From NCBI GenBank assembly GCA_051453625.1, contig JBOZIK010000001.1:123027684-123060024 (forward strand): a stretch of DNA of 32,341 bases. Direction: 5' to 3'. The notes below the pieces were generated by a model. That model was given only the letters and a program-made list of their open reading frames with translations. It was not told the DNA's origin and did not search any database. Below are positions 1 to 10,230 of this stretch, piece after piece. A program made the translations under genes and the position numbers. Every line of letters begins with the position of its first letter. Position 1 is the stretch's first letter. Origin of the DNA: Welwitschia mirabilis (Eukaryota > Gnetophyta > Gnetopsida > Welwitschiales).

Positions 1-254
1 GTTCTAGAAGTTAGGGTTAGGGTTTCTACCCTAAAAGAAAATCTATATAAGGAAAGTAGAGGCATGAAATGCTATGAGGTGTAGGAGTCAAGAGTTATCA
101 GATTGGCTATTGAGGATGGCTTGTGTCCCTGTTCTTTTTCTTCATTCTAATAGAGAGCTCTGCATTGCTTCCGTGGTTTTCCCCGACATTGGGGTTTTCC
201 ACGTAAATCTGGTGTGTTGCTATTTTGCTTTTGCTTTGCTGTATATCTCTAACA
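1..254 (+). repeat. Copia-A 5' LTR, 3' portion
   Basis: This is the right-hand part of a copia-type LTR whose left part lies outside the window. It has a TATA-like tctatataagga at 42-53 and a U5-like stretch at 190-215 (ggggttttccacgtaaatct). That stretch matches the LTR end at 5340-5360 (gggttttccacataaatct). The LTR appears to end near 254 in taaca. The pyrimidine-rich 3' end and the GAG-pre-integrase codons that begin 10 bp later support this reading. The short open frame at 74-277 is a by-product and not a gene. Confidence 0.65.
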
Positions 255-263
255 AATGTTTCT

Positions 264-912
264 TTGTGGCATCGTAAACTTGGTCACCTTAGCAAAACCA
301 GATTGAAGGTACTTGTTTCTAAGAACTTGCTGCCTAAGTTTTCTTGAATTTCTCTATATATATATGTCATGATTGTGTTGTTGGTAAAATAAACATGTTG
401 CTTTTAAGAAATCTGTTTTGAATAGGGACACAAGAAAAATTGATATAGTGTATTCCGATGTTATTGGTCCAACATCTGTCACATCTTTAGGTGGTGCATC
501 ATATTTCATTACATTCATTGATAGATTAAGCAGAAAGACGTGGATTTATTTTATGCATTCCAAAAGTCAAGCATTAGAAAAGCTTGAGGAATTTAAAGCT
601 AGAGTGGAAAATGAGTCTGGTTGTAAAATAAAGTGTCTGATCATTGATAATGGGGGTGAATACTCCTCCCATGAGTTTTTAGAATTTTGCAGGCAGGCTG
701 GAATTGTACATACCAAAACACCACCAGGAACACCACAAAATAATAGTGTTGCAGAAAGTTATAATCATACAATTCTTGACAGAATTAGATTCATGTTTGC
801 TCGATCTAGGGTATCTTACTTGTTTTGGGCAAAAGCTGCTAGAACAGCTACTTATTTGATCAACCGTTCTCCTCATTCAACCTTAGATGGTGATATTCCA
901 AATTCCGTCTAG
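264..912 (+). pseudogene. Copia-A GAG-pre-integrase and integrase core
   Basis: From 264 the frame reads LWHRKLGHLS, the hallmark of the GAG-pre-integrase domain, and CHDC follows at 365-376 as part of the zinc-binding segment. After a stop and frame change near 418 the catalytic core is open for 164 codons (418-912). It holds the first Asp in YSDVIGPT, the second in IIDNGGEY and the Glu in SVAES, with 35 residues between the last two: the DD35E triad of retroelement integrases. Integrase joins element cDNA to host DNA. The usual GVAERxNRT is changed to SVAESYNHT, and the frame stops at 912 inside the integrase. No gag or protease lies upstream, where the LTR abuts at about 254. Non-functional copy; the family call is secure. 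Confidence 0.88.
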
Positions 913-1420
913 AGAGGGAGTTCTCTTTCTTTGTCTCACCTGTGTGTTCTTAGATGTGAGGTGTATGTCCATTTGTAGGGTACAGGAAATCTGGAAGAAC
1001 GTGGCAGGAAATGTGTTTTTCTTGGCTACAGGGGAGATGATTTTGGATATAGGCTTTAGGATCCTATNNNNNNNNNNTGTTAGACCATGTGATGTTGAAC
1101 TTAGAGAAGACATGATGTTTTACAGGTCATAGTAGAGCATTCAGAAAGAGGAAAGTTCTGATTCTCGCACCCTGCACAAGCCTGCAGGTCGTTGATGACA
1201 AAAAGTGTAATACACATGGGGAAAAAGTCCAGCCTAAACTAAACCAGACTAAAGAGAAAAGCTTAAGTTCTAAAACTGAATCTGAGTATAATGATGATGG
1301 AACCCAAACTCCAGCACACTGGGTTCGTAGATCCATTAGAGTTACCAAGCAAATTGAAAGGTTTTCTTCATCTTCACATTATGTGTTGTTTACAAAGCAG
1401 GAAGAACCTGAATCCTTTGA
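913..1420 (+). pseudogene. Copia-A integrase C-terminus and linker, decayed
   Basis: This is the stretch between the integrase core and RT. In shifting frames it keeps pieces typical of the copia integrase C-terminus and linker, such as the VYVHL- and CVFLGYRGD-like segments at 960-1050. It is interrupted by ten Ns (1068-1077) and several stops. The region around 1300-1360 (arginine/serine-rich, ending in a QIERFSSSSHYVLF-like stretch) matches the linker just before RT. No single open frame spans it. The assignment rests on position and patchy similarity. Confidence 0.55.
1068..1077. other. Assembly gap of 10 N
   Basis: Ten Ns inside the Copia-A integrase C-terminal remnant. Confidence 1.
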
Positions 1421-2267
1421 TTGAGCTATTTCTTCTTCTAAATCTCATAAATGGAAAGCTGCTATGGAAGAAGAAATAAAATCTCTTGAACAAAATCATA
1501 CTTGGGATTTAGCTGCCTTACCTACAGGGAAAAGACCATTAAGATCTACGTGGGTGTATGTCATCAAACAAGAGGCTAATGGTGAACAACGCTACAAAGC
1601 ATAGTTGGCAGTGAAAGGGTATAGCCAAAAACCAGGTGTTGCTTTTACAGAAATTTTTTCAGCTGTTGTGAAACACACGCCTATTCAGATTTTGTTCAGC
1701 ATGGTTGCCTATCTGGATTTGGAGTTAAGAGCAATTAGACATTAAAATAGCTTTTCTGCAGGGTGATCTAGAAGAGGAGATTTATATGCATGTACCAAAG
1801 GGTTTAGAAGTGGAAACTAGAAATCTGGTTTGCAAGTTGAGGAAGTCTCTTTATGGCTTAAACAGGCACCTCGTCAATGGTACAAGAAATTTGATGATTT
1901 TATGTAGAAACAAGGATACTCCAAATGTGATTATGATCATTGTTTGTACCTTTACATGAGTGATTCAAGTATGTTTGTCATTCTTATGTTGTATGTTGAT
2001 GATATGTTGATTACTGGAAATAACATGAAAGAAATTAAAAGATTGAAGCATGAAATGTCCAAGACTTTTGGCGCTAAAGATCTTGGACCAGCAAAACAAA
2101 TCCTAGGGATGAGGATTGTTAGAGATAGATCATGTCGCAGGTTGTGGTTAAGTCAATCTGAATATATTGGCAAAGTTTTAAAACGTTTTAACATGGTGGC
2201 TTGTAAACCTATCTGTACTCCTCTTGCTGCACATTTCCAATTAACTCATCATAGCTGTCCTACTTGA
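1421..2267 (+). pseudogene. Copia-A reverse transcriptase
   Basis: Copia RT (RVT_2 type), which copies element RNA to cDNA. The N-terminal block WKAAMEEEIKSLEQNHTWDL lies around 1450-1510, followed by the TWVYVIKQEA region and RYKA with a TAG stop at 1602. Fragments of the EIYM...GF and [13 protein letters not shown] blocks follow to about 1910. The catalytic YVDD is intact at 1992-2003, inside an open frame from 1944 to 2267 that also keeps LGMRI and LWLSQSEYIGKVLKRFNM. There are at least three stops and two frameshifts, so it is dead. It joins the integrase upstream and RNase H downstream in normal copia order. Confidence 0.9.
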
Positions 2268-2970
2268 GAGAAGGAGAAGACAGAAATGACATGTGTGCCT
2301 TGTGCGTCAACTATAGGAAGTCTAATGTATGCCATGGTCTGTACTAGACCAGACATTACTCAAGCAATAGGAGATGTTTCACGTTTCATGAGTAATCCCA
2401 GAAAAGAGCATGGAAAACTGTAAAGTGGGTTCTTCGTTACTTGAAAGGAACCCAACATATGAGTTTCTGTTTTGGCAATACTGATTTGCATATTACAGAG
2501 TATGTGGATGCTGATTATTCTGGTTGCAAGGATACTAGAAGATCTACTACAAGGTACATATTTACTCTTGGTGGTGGAGCTACTAGCTAAATGTCCAGTC
2601 TACAATCTGATGTTGCTATTTCCACTATGGGAACTGAGTATGTTGCCTTGACAGAAGCTGCTAAAGAATGTTATGTCTGCATGGTTTTGTTGGTTGGTTG
2701 GGACTTGGTCAAACCAATTTTGTCTTGCACTGTGACAATCAGAGTGCTATACATCTAGCGAAGAATCTGGTTTATCATGCTCGAACTAAGCACATTGATG
2801 TTAAATATCATTTTATCAAGCACAAGATCGAGAAAGACCTGTTAAATGTTTGGAAAATTCACATGTATGCAAATGATGTTGATTTCCTGACAAAAGTTGT
2901 TAATGGCACAAAGCAAAAGGCAAGTTGTAAAGGAGTTGGATTGGGGACATATCTAGAAGTATGGAAGTAG
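2268..2970 (+). pseudogene. Copia-A ribonuclease H region
   Basis: The C-terminal part of copia pol. It shows the GSLMYAMVCTRPDI connection block (about 2318-2357), then YVDADYSGCKDTRRSTT (about 2500-2555) with the first RNase H Asp. CDNQSAIHLAKN (about 2730-2768) and RTKHIDVKYHFIK (about 2782-2820) mark the end of the domain. RNase H removes the RNA strand during reverse transcription. The frame changes at least three times. Pol ends near 2970, about 50 bp before the polypurine tract. Confidence 0.88.
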
Positions 2971-3022
2971 GCATCTCTTGGAGCTTCAAAAGGAGTTGTT
3001 CTTGAAGACTCACCAAATTTGT

Positions 3023-3037
3023 CTTCAAGTGGGAGAA
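3023..3037 (+). other. Copia-A polypurine tract
   Basis: The purine-rich cttcaagtgggagaa lies directly before the TGTTGG that opens the 3' LTR. It is the usual primer for plus-strand synthesis. The same motif stands before the LTRs at 5066 (+) and 11982 (-), which links these copia elements. Confidence 0.75.
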
Positions 3038-3258
3038 TGTTGGAAAAGTGAAGCCAAATTTGTCTTCTTTATATTGTAACATTATGTTTTAATGTTGACC
3101 CTCACATTTTTGTAATGTTGTAAAAGGATGTTATGTTTTTACCCCTTGGAGTATTAAAAATAAAAAGAAAAAAAGGAAAGGAAAAGGGGAGGAATTTTCT
3201 AGATTGTCTTGGCTTAAAACATTAAACCTATTCAAACGTTGCTTGCGGGTTTGTTTTA
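3038..3258 (+). repeat. Copia-A 3' LTR, cut short
   Basis: It begins with TGTTGGAAAAGTGAAGCC right after the polypurine tract and aligns with the complete LTR at 5066-5430 as far as the gcttgcgggtttg stretch. After about 3258 similarity is lost and an inverted LTR follows, so the right third is missing. Confidence 0.75.
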
Positions 3259-3270
3259 GGAAGTACCACT

Positions 3271-3573
3271 TGTTGCAAATTTAACAGCAAGAAAGTACTA
3301 AAACAAAATGGAATAGCAAGAAAATAGAAGCAACAACATATAATTTACGTGATTTGGACTCTTTTTATCCTACATTCACGAGAAGCAATGCAGAGCTTTA
3401 TTGATTGATTAGGAGCAAAATGTGTTCAAATACAACAAACAACCTTCTAATAGGTTTATATAGCATTAGGGTTAGGGTTATAAGCCAATCCCTTTTTACG
3501 ACTTTAAATAGGGGTCAATGTTAAAACATAACATTTCAATAGAAAATAATATATTTGGCTTCACATATCAACA
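3271..3573 (-). repeat. Inverted copia-type LTR
   Basis: Read on the minus strand it starts TGTTGATATGTGAAGCCAAA and ends TTTGCAACA, giving TGTTG/CAACA termini and a length of 303 bp. It contains the gctctgcattgcttc segment also seen at 160-176 in the Copia-A 5' LTR, and resembles the minus-strand LTR at 21413-21789. On its 3' side (3259-3270) AGTGGTACTTCC could be a primer-binding-site remnant. No matching target duplication flanks it, so it may be the end of a deleted element and not a clean solo LTR. Confidence 0.65.
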
Positions 3574-4378
3574 TTCTATACCAAGAAATCGAGAGGGTTT
3601 TGCCCATATATGGATGGGGTGATTTGGTCATGGATATGGGCTGGGAAGCAAGAATGATGACATGCCGTGAGAAGTGATAGAAGTTGCAGAGGTGGGAAAA
3701 GGGGATGTCTTCAATTGAGGTTCCGTGGTAGGGGATAATAGGGGGACAAGAAACGAAATTTGAGAGAAAGCGTCTTCAGATGAGGATAAGCTCTTAAAGA
3801 ACGGAAAGGAGTGAACAAACTCTTTAATTTCCTTCTTCTTCTTCTACTTTGGATTTCTAAGATGTGTATCATAATGATAAGGTAGTGCAACTATTTGACT
3901 GAGGCCCTCCTTCTAGTGCTAGAGATGACGTGTTAATGTAACTTCCTTTCCCTAGGCGTGAAAAGAAGAGTAACGCCTTTGAGGGCTATTTGAAATTAGG
4001 TTTCCAAAATAAAGCCCCAAGGTACAAAATAACAAGGAAACAATATGAAGTGTGGGTAAGACCTACCAAGAAAACCTCACAAAACAAAGGGCTTGGTATG
4101 TATGTGTGTATATATATAAAGAAAAGAGGTAAGAAAGGGGAGGACTTCCAAAGGAATGACATATCATCCAAGTTGCTTTAAGGTGTCTGCAATAAGAGAG
4201 ATGGAATAGGTCTTTGGGTTGGCAGTAGAGTTTTAAAATAGATCTCCTCCCAAGGCTAAGACAAACACGAGCAAAGTTCTTTAGAAAAGGGAAGAAGGCT
4301 ATGTTGAGAACAAATACATTTCAATGATGAAGTCGACAAAATTATTCTCAGGTCAAAGTCATAGCTCAAATCTGGAAA
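3574..4378. other. Spacer without recognisable gene
   Basis: No domain or RNA gene is recognised. The stretch is purine-rich on the plus strand with a tatatata run near 4110. The two short overlapping open frames at 3986-4181 have no recognisable domain and are probably chance. Confidence 0.6.
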
Positions 4379-4478
4379 NNNNNNNNNNNNNNNNNNNNNN
4401 NNNNNNNNNNNNNNNNNNNNNNNNNNNNNNNNNNNNNNNNNNNNNNNNNNNNNNNNNNNNNNNNNNNNNNNNNNNNNN
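4379..4478. other. Assembly gap of 100 N
   Basis: A 100-N placeholder just before the Copia-B remnant; the real size is unknown. The missing 5' part of Copia-B may lie in it. Confidence 1.
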
Positions 4479-4483
4479 CCAAT

Positions 4484-4970
4484 AAATGAGTTTGTGTTTT
4501 GGTAATACTGATTTGCATATTACAGCGTATGTGGATGTTGATTATGTTGGTTGCAGGGATACCAGAAGTTCTACTACAAGTTACGTATTTACTCTTGGTG
4601 GTGGAGCCGTTAGTTGGATATCACATCTACAATTTGATGTTGATATTTCCACTATAGAAACTAAGTATGTTACCTTCAAAAGTTGCTAAGGAGATGTTGT
4701 GGCTGCGTGGTTCTGTTGGCTAGTTAGGCCTTGATCAAACCAAGTTTATCTTAGCACTGTGATAGCCAAAGTGCTATGCATCTACCAAAGAATCATGTTT
4801 ATTACGCCAGAACGAAGTACATTGATGTTAAATATCATTTCATCATGCAGGAGATCGAGAAAGGGGTGTTAGATGTATGGAAAATTCACATGCATGCAAA
4901 TCATGTTGATTTCCTAACAAAAGTTGTTGATGGCACAAAGCAAAACACATGTTGTAATGGAGTTGGATTT
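4484..4970 (+). pseudogene. Copia-B RNase H remnant
   Basis: The first codons after the gap, MSLCFGNTDLHITAYVDVDY, match the Copia-A RNase H at about 2460 closely, then GCRDTRSSTTSYVFTLGGG follows. The open frame 4486-4689 stops and the domain continues in another frame with HLPKNHVYYARTKYIDVKYH (from about 4779). The second Asp region (CDNQSA) has become a CDSQSA-like reading near 4757. Everything upstream is lost or hidden in the gap. Copia-A and Copia-B are sister copies in the same orientation. Confidence 0.85.
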
Positions 4971-5050
4971 GGGACGTGATCTAAACGCATGGAGGTAGGC
5001 ATCACTTGGAGCTACAAAAGGAGTGGTTCTTGAAGACTCGCCAAATTTGT

Positions 5051-5065
5051 CTTCAAGTGGAAGAA
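5051..5065 (+). other. Copia-B polypurine tract
   Basis: cttcaagtggaagaa lies directly before the TGTTGGG LTR start. It differs from the Copia-A tract by one base. Confidence 0.7.
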
Positions 5066-5430
5066 TGTTGGGAAAGTGAAGCTAAATTTGCCTTGTTTAT
5101 ATTGTAATATTATGTTCTAATGTTGACCCTCTAAAAGGAGGTTATGTTTTAACTCCTTGGGGTATTTAAAATAAAAAGGGGGAAAAAGGAAGGGAAAAGG
5201 GGAGAAACTTACGAGATTGTCTTGGCTTGAAACCCTAAACCTCTTTAAAAATTGCTTGCGGGTTTGGTTTGTATGGTTGGCTCTTTTGCTTCTTGAATAA
5301 GATTAAGAGCTTTGTCTACTTCCTGTTGGTTTGCCCAGAAGGGTTTTCCACATAAATCTGTGTGTGCATTTCTTGTGCTCGTTGTTTTGTTTCCTTTAAC
5401 ATTGATTTACAGTAAAGATTCGTAACAACA
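5066..5430 (+). repeat. Copia-B 3' LTR, complete
   Basis: A 365-bp LTR with termini TGTTG...CAACA. It carries an A/T-rich TATA-like tatttaaaataaaaa near 5162 and the U5 stretch gggttttccacataaatct near 5341. It is the best reference LTR in the window and aligns with the truncated LTR at 3038-3258. A 5-bp target duplication cannot be tested because the partner LTR is absent. Confidence 0.8.
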
Positions 5431-7498
5431 AAATCAAGGAATACCTCTAACATCTATTCATAATGAATTCACCAACAAATGGAAAGCCATTTTACATTTA
5501 TTTATCATCGACTTTCAATCAAAGAAATGAAGGCTAGGTTGTATGCATATGCCCTTTATTCACAAAGGTGATTCTTAGTTAGTTAAGTATCACATAAATA
5601 ATGGTTTCAATGGCAAAATAGACCACCTCATGACTTATCTAGAGCTTGTTAGAACCTTAAAGTATTTGGAACTTTTATCGTCACTCAATCACTTTGTTTC
5701 CACGCTTATCACCTTTGCTCTCCATACAAGCCTTGTATCAAACTTTGCCTTTGAGCCTTTTAGTTCCTAGTAGAAAAAACTTAGGTGAAGCATAGGATAA
5801 TTTGATTAATGATTGATTTGTGCACTTCAATCTTCAACAGATTAAAGTTTTGAAAAATCAAATGCATTTCATTAACCAACAAAAAGTATCCAATCACCCT
5901 AAAGATTAGTAGAGAAAAATGAAGATAGCATGTATGAATTCAATTCCCCAATGAAAAGAGTCGCTCTACCCAATGAAAATCAAAGCACAAACAACAGATA
6001 TAGTTAATAGTGTAGCCACCCTGATAAAAAGATTCAGGCAACCTAATGTCATTAACCGAAGAGAACTTCAAATTTCACGTAGATCCATTTTATCAATCAG
6101 CTTAATACTAAGCTCTAATTTTGAATACCTACAAAAACAAGATTTGAGCACCATCCAACATAATATTAATGGATAACATGACATCAACAATAAAAACTCA
6201 TAAATAGGTCTTACACTTATGCTTGACAAATTAAGAAACTCGAAAGGTTTGCAAGCACTTCACAATAGGGAGTTTGGTTGCCATCCTAACGCTAGAAGCA
6301 TGGCAAGGCGTATCAACCACGAAAGTTAGTCTTGGTGAAAATTAGAATAAAATGGCAAATATCACCTCCAAAAATGCCAAAAATGCCACAAATGCCAAAT
6401 ACATGTCAATTTGATCCTTGTCTTACCATCATCCTACATTCATTTGGCATATCCTAGCCCCTTCAAACTTGGCAGCTTGGCATAATCAAATCCATTAACC
6501 CCTCAGTGTCTTTAATCCTATGGGCATACTACTAAACAACCTGCAACACTACAAGCAAAACATGAAAGGCCCTAACATCGAATCAAAAGCATTGAACCTT
6601 ATGACATGCCCATCCCATCCTAAAGTATAATGCTATAGTCCCGCCTTAACTAGAGCCTATCTTGATGAACTCTAATTCCTTTAGTTTCCTAAAACACCTA
6701 TCATTAACTCCAACAATACCAAAGCACCATGTCCTCCACTATTAAATAGAGGTTGTACTCATACAATCTAGAAGTTCGCATGCTAATACTACATGTTAAT
6801 GTGTATGACTTACCCCAAAGGTAGTTGAATAGGGTACCCAAGTAACCTTCATCAATCCAAGATATTGATTTAAAACCAATTTAAATAAAAAAAGTGCTTG
6901 AAATATAAAATGAGAACCAAAAAAAGAGAGGGTAAAGAATGAAACAAGCACAATAAGTTCATAGAATTTATAGCTCGTTCCCTTGATCCTTCGAGGTTTG
7001 AAGCGCAATTACTTGATTTTCCAAGCAAATCGTGAACCCTTTAACAAACATTGCAAAAACACTTCTTAAACCTTTTTACGCCTAAGGTTTATCCAACAAC
7101 CAAAATGTTGTGTTGATACAATGTCCATTATACACTAGTTCAGCTTTTTAATGCTCTATAAGGAAATAATGATAACAAGATTTTGTTGAATTTATTTAAC
7201 TTGACGCTAATGTCTCACAATACACTACAGTTGTCAAAGGACTAAAACCTGTCACATGTTGTGTAAAGGATTGATGGGAAATTCAAGGAAGTGCCAAGAA
7301 TCAAGGAGGGATCTCTATGTTTGTACCAATCGTAGTTTCCTTCCTCGTTTCTTGTGAAGTCAATCACATGCTCCATCAAAGCGACGTATCTGAAAACAGT
7401 TTAAAATCTAGTTGTTTTAGGTTAGGTTGATCATACTAGATTCGAATTTGATAGTGAAATCAACTTTAGATCGAGGTGGTCAAATTTATTTTTTCGGA

Positions 7499-7556
7499 TT
7501 TATCCAAGTCTATGCTTAGTCTTTTTTCATATTTATCCAAGTCTATGCTTAGTCTT
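7499..7556. repeat. Tandem duplication, 25-bp units
   Basis: tttatccaagtctatgctta plus gtctt occurs at 7499-7523 and again identically at 7532-7556, a period of 33 bp. Confidence 0.9.
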
Positions 7557-7978
7557 GCCAAAGGAATCATATTTAGATTAGGGTGAACATATCTCCTATT
7601 GGGTCAACTTGATACATGCGACAGTCAATTTTTAAATTGCTCTTTAGCTCTTTAAACCTATCAAATTCCTCCGACTGTCATCTCAATCAAATCTCTAACT
7701 TCTACTGCATAATATCTGGGATTGGTTACACACTTAATGATCATGTTTTGAAAGAGATATAAAAATATGTCATTATCTCTCTCATCCAAGGTTACAAATT
7801 TTGCTCATTCTTGCTTTTGTACTCAACTTGCTAAGTCATTCTTTTGCCAAAAAAAAAAATTGTGCTTATATTTTTAATCATCTAAGTCCTATGTCTTTTT
7901 CTTTTTACTTTTTTCTTTTTTTTTTTTCTTTTTCTTCAATCTTGAATGACTTAAAGCAGCCGAGACTCAATATGTTGG

Positions 7979-8047
7979 TCATCTAAGCTATTTGTGATCA
8001 AGTTCAGACTAGTCATCTAAGCTACTTTGTGATCAAGTTCAGACTTG
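7979..8047. repeat. Tandem duplication, 34-bp period
   Basis: A unit starting tcatctaagcta and ending aagttcagact is present at 7979 and repeated from 8013, with one inserted base and a few changes. Confidence 0.85.
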
Positions 8048-9518
8048 TCCTAAAAACACCTACTGGTAAAGGTTAATGATGAACCTTAAGAAACCTTGTA
8101 GGCTATCCTTTGCGAGTGGATGTAGGCTTTATTCCAAACTACTACAAATTTGTGTGCCTAAAATTCTATTAACTAATTTTCTTTGAGCTTCCAATTATTT
8201 AATTTTCACTACAATATATAGTAATTTGTCTCATCCACAATTGTTGATAAGTCAAATCTATCCTGCCTTTAATTATCCATTAGTGGAGATGAATTTAATT
8301 AACCCTATTTAGCCCTCCTCTAGGATTGATCTTGTGTTCAAATTTTTAGTACATTTGCAAGAGTCCATAGGAGTTACACAATAGCTCTTAAAGAGTACAA
8401 ACAGTGATTAAATTTGAAAGAAAAGAAGAGAGATCCTTTTATGCTTTCCTCCTTTAGGCTATTGAAACATTCAAAGTCCTCTAAGCTCTTTGCTCAAGAT
8501 ATCTAAAGATTGAGTATTTGATGCTACAAAGTACATTCTCTAAAGTTTTATGTCTAATCCCACAAACTTCTCCATCTTTGCATGTCAAATAAGTGCCAAA
8601 TCTAATAGCCCAAAAGGTCAAGTTGCACCATCCAATTTTTCGAGAATTGTCCAAATAAATAGTCATCAATTAGTGCAAGCTGATAGCCGTATAGATTCAC
8701 AAGCCTAGAATGGAAAAGAAAGTTAATCTGCTATCGTTAATGTTAATCTACAAGCTAGTCAGTTATCATCCCAGATCGATTGGTTGCCAAGTATGTAAAT
8801 TTTTACCCAAATATTGTTAAAAGATGTTGATCAACTAGCAGAAGATGTAGATACCTCCTCAACTATTGAAATACATGTTACTAGTCCTGCAATCATCAAA
8901 AAAGCTATGATTGCCTATGAAAACTTAATGAAGCCCAAGATAGATAATAAAGCTAATTTAGCCATCATTGAAACAACACACTAAGTCCAATGCCACAATA
9001 GAACACTAATCTAATATTTTCAAAGTTCATGCCTAATTGGTCCAATTCTTACACTATATGTTAGAAGTTTGACAACGATGCTTTGAAACTTGAGACATGT
9101 GATGACATCATTCTCTGTAACTTGCTTGACATCTAATTTATAAAGCAATAATACTAATAGCATCATTTGTGTTAGAGCCACATATCCTACGTAAATTACG
9201 CATTCACATACTAACATAATCTTATTAGTTGTCATGCCACAAGTTCTTAGCCAAAATAAATGATACACAAGGAAAATTAATCTTAAACTAAAATCTCTTC
9301 ATGATTGAATAATTCAATATATAGAAATCTCAACAACATAAGAAGATAGAGTCCTAGTGAAATCCTTATCACAAACAAGCCAAACAAGAAGTCTATGCAA
9401 ATAGCAAATACACAATTTTATAGGGGTTTGCATGAGAAATCAACACTACCCCATTCTCAAAATTAAGAATCATACTTTGACTTTAGGCCTTTGTTTTCAA
9501 ACCAATTTGAGGATTTCT

Positions 9519-9628
9519 AGGATCACTTTCAACCTTTACGTCAACGGACTTTTTAAGGATTGGTCTCAACCTTTATAGTATTTGGCTTTAAAGGATTAGC
9601 CTCAAGTTTTACAAAATTAAGAATGATC
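9519..9628. repeat. Three-copy imperfect repeat, about 37 bp
   Basis: Units beginning aggatc/aggatt at 9519, 9556 and 9592 share the core 'tcaaccttta' or 'tcaagtttta'. They are diverged. Confidence 0.5.
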
Positions 9629-10042
9629 AATAGGTATGTCTAAAACAGTAGTTCACTTCATAAATTTACAATACGATTCTCACAAAGTAAATCAGTCAAA
9701 GGTAGGATCAAAATATGAGAGAATATTTATAGAGGTAAGGTCAGTTTCAAATCATTAGAAATGAAGAATGCAATAATAGTTATGAATCAAACCAATCTTA
9801 GAAGTATACTATAAATAGGTTACTAGCCAATTAGCAACCCACAAAGACTACCAGATAGATGGTTGACAATAATTAGAGGTAACTCCAAGTTTGTTTTTGG
9901 TGATAGTTGTTTGAAGTCTTACATGCATGTTAATCAACAAATGATTATTTAATCATCACCAATTTAATTTCAACTAAATATAAAGGAATCATGATCTCTT
10001 TTAGCAAAACTATGGTTGACAATATGAGAATCTTAACTTTGT

Positions 10043-10142
10043 NNNNNNNNNNNNNNNNNNNNNNNNNNNNNNNNNNNNNNNNNNNNNNNNNNNNNNNNNN
10101 NNNNNNNNNNNNNNNNNNNNNNNNNNNNNNNNNNNNNNNNNN
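10043..10142. other. Assembly gap of 100 N
   Basis: A 100-N placeholder in the spacer before Copia-C. The open frames that cross it are not meaningful. Confidence 1.
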
Positions 10143-10230
10143 TTGTATGTACAAGATCTGTTCTCAATCAGATGTAAATAACATGGACATGGTTGGCTTA
10201 CTTCTAGTTCTAAACTTCTGGTTGACTCAA

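Larger units (their letters stand above)
5431..10230. other. AT-rich spacer without recognisable gene
   Basis: No coding domain, tRNA or rRNA is recognised over about 4.8 kb. It holds a 100-N gap, three small tandem duplications (listed separately), a short aaatgcca-type run near 6371-6402 and poly-T tracts near 7911-7935. Open frames here are 60-100 codons and show no known motif. It may contain repeats too old to read by eye. Confidence 0.6.

Noticed and set aside
11-26. Telomere-like ttagggttagggttt, also at 3468-3482
   Set aside because: Only two units each, inside or beside LTR sequence; the motif is part of the LTR and not an interstitial telomere array.
7240-7280. cctgtcacatgttgtg as a possible LTR start at about 7251
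   Set aside because: No polypurine tract before it, no partner LTR and no coding remnant nearby.
5973-9268. Several 60-80 codon open frames in the spacer
   Set aside because: Length expected by chance over nearly 5 kb; no motif, no codon pattern, many in conflicting strands.
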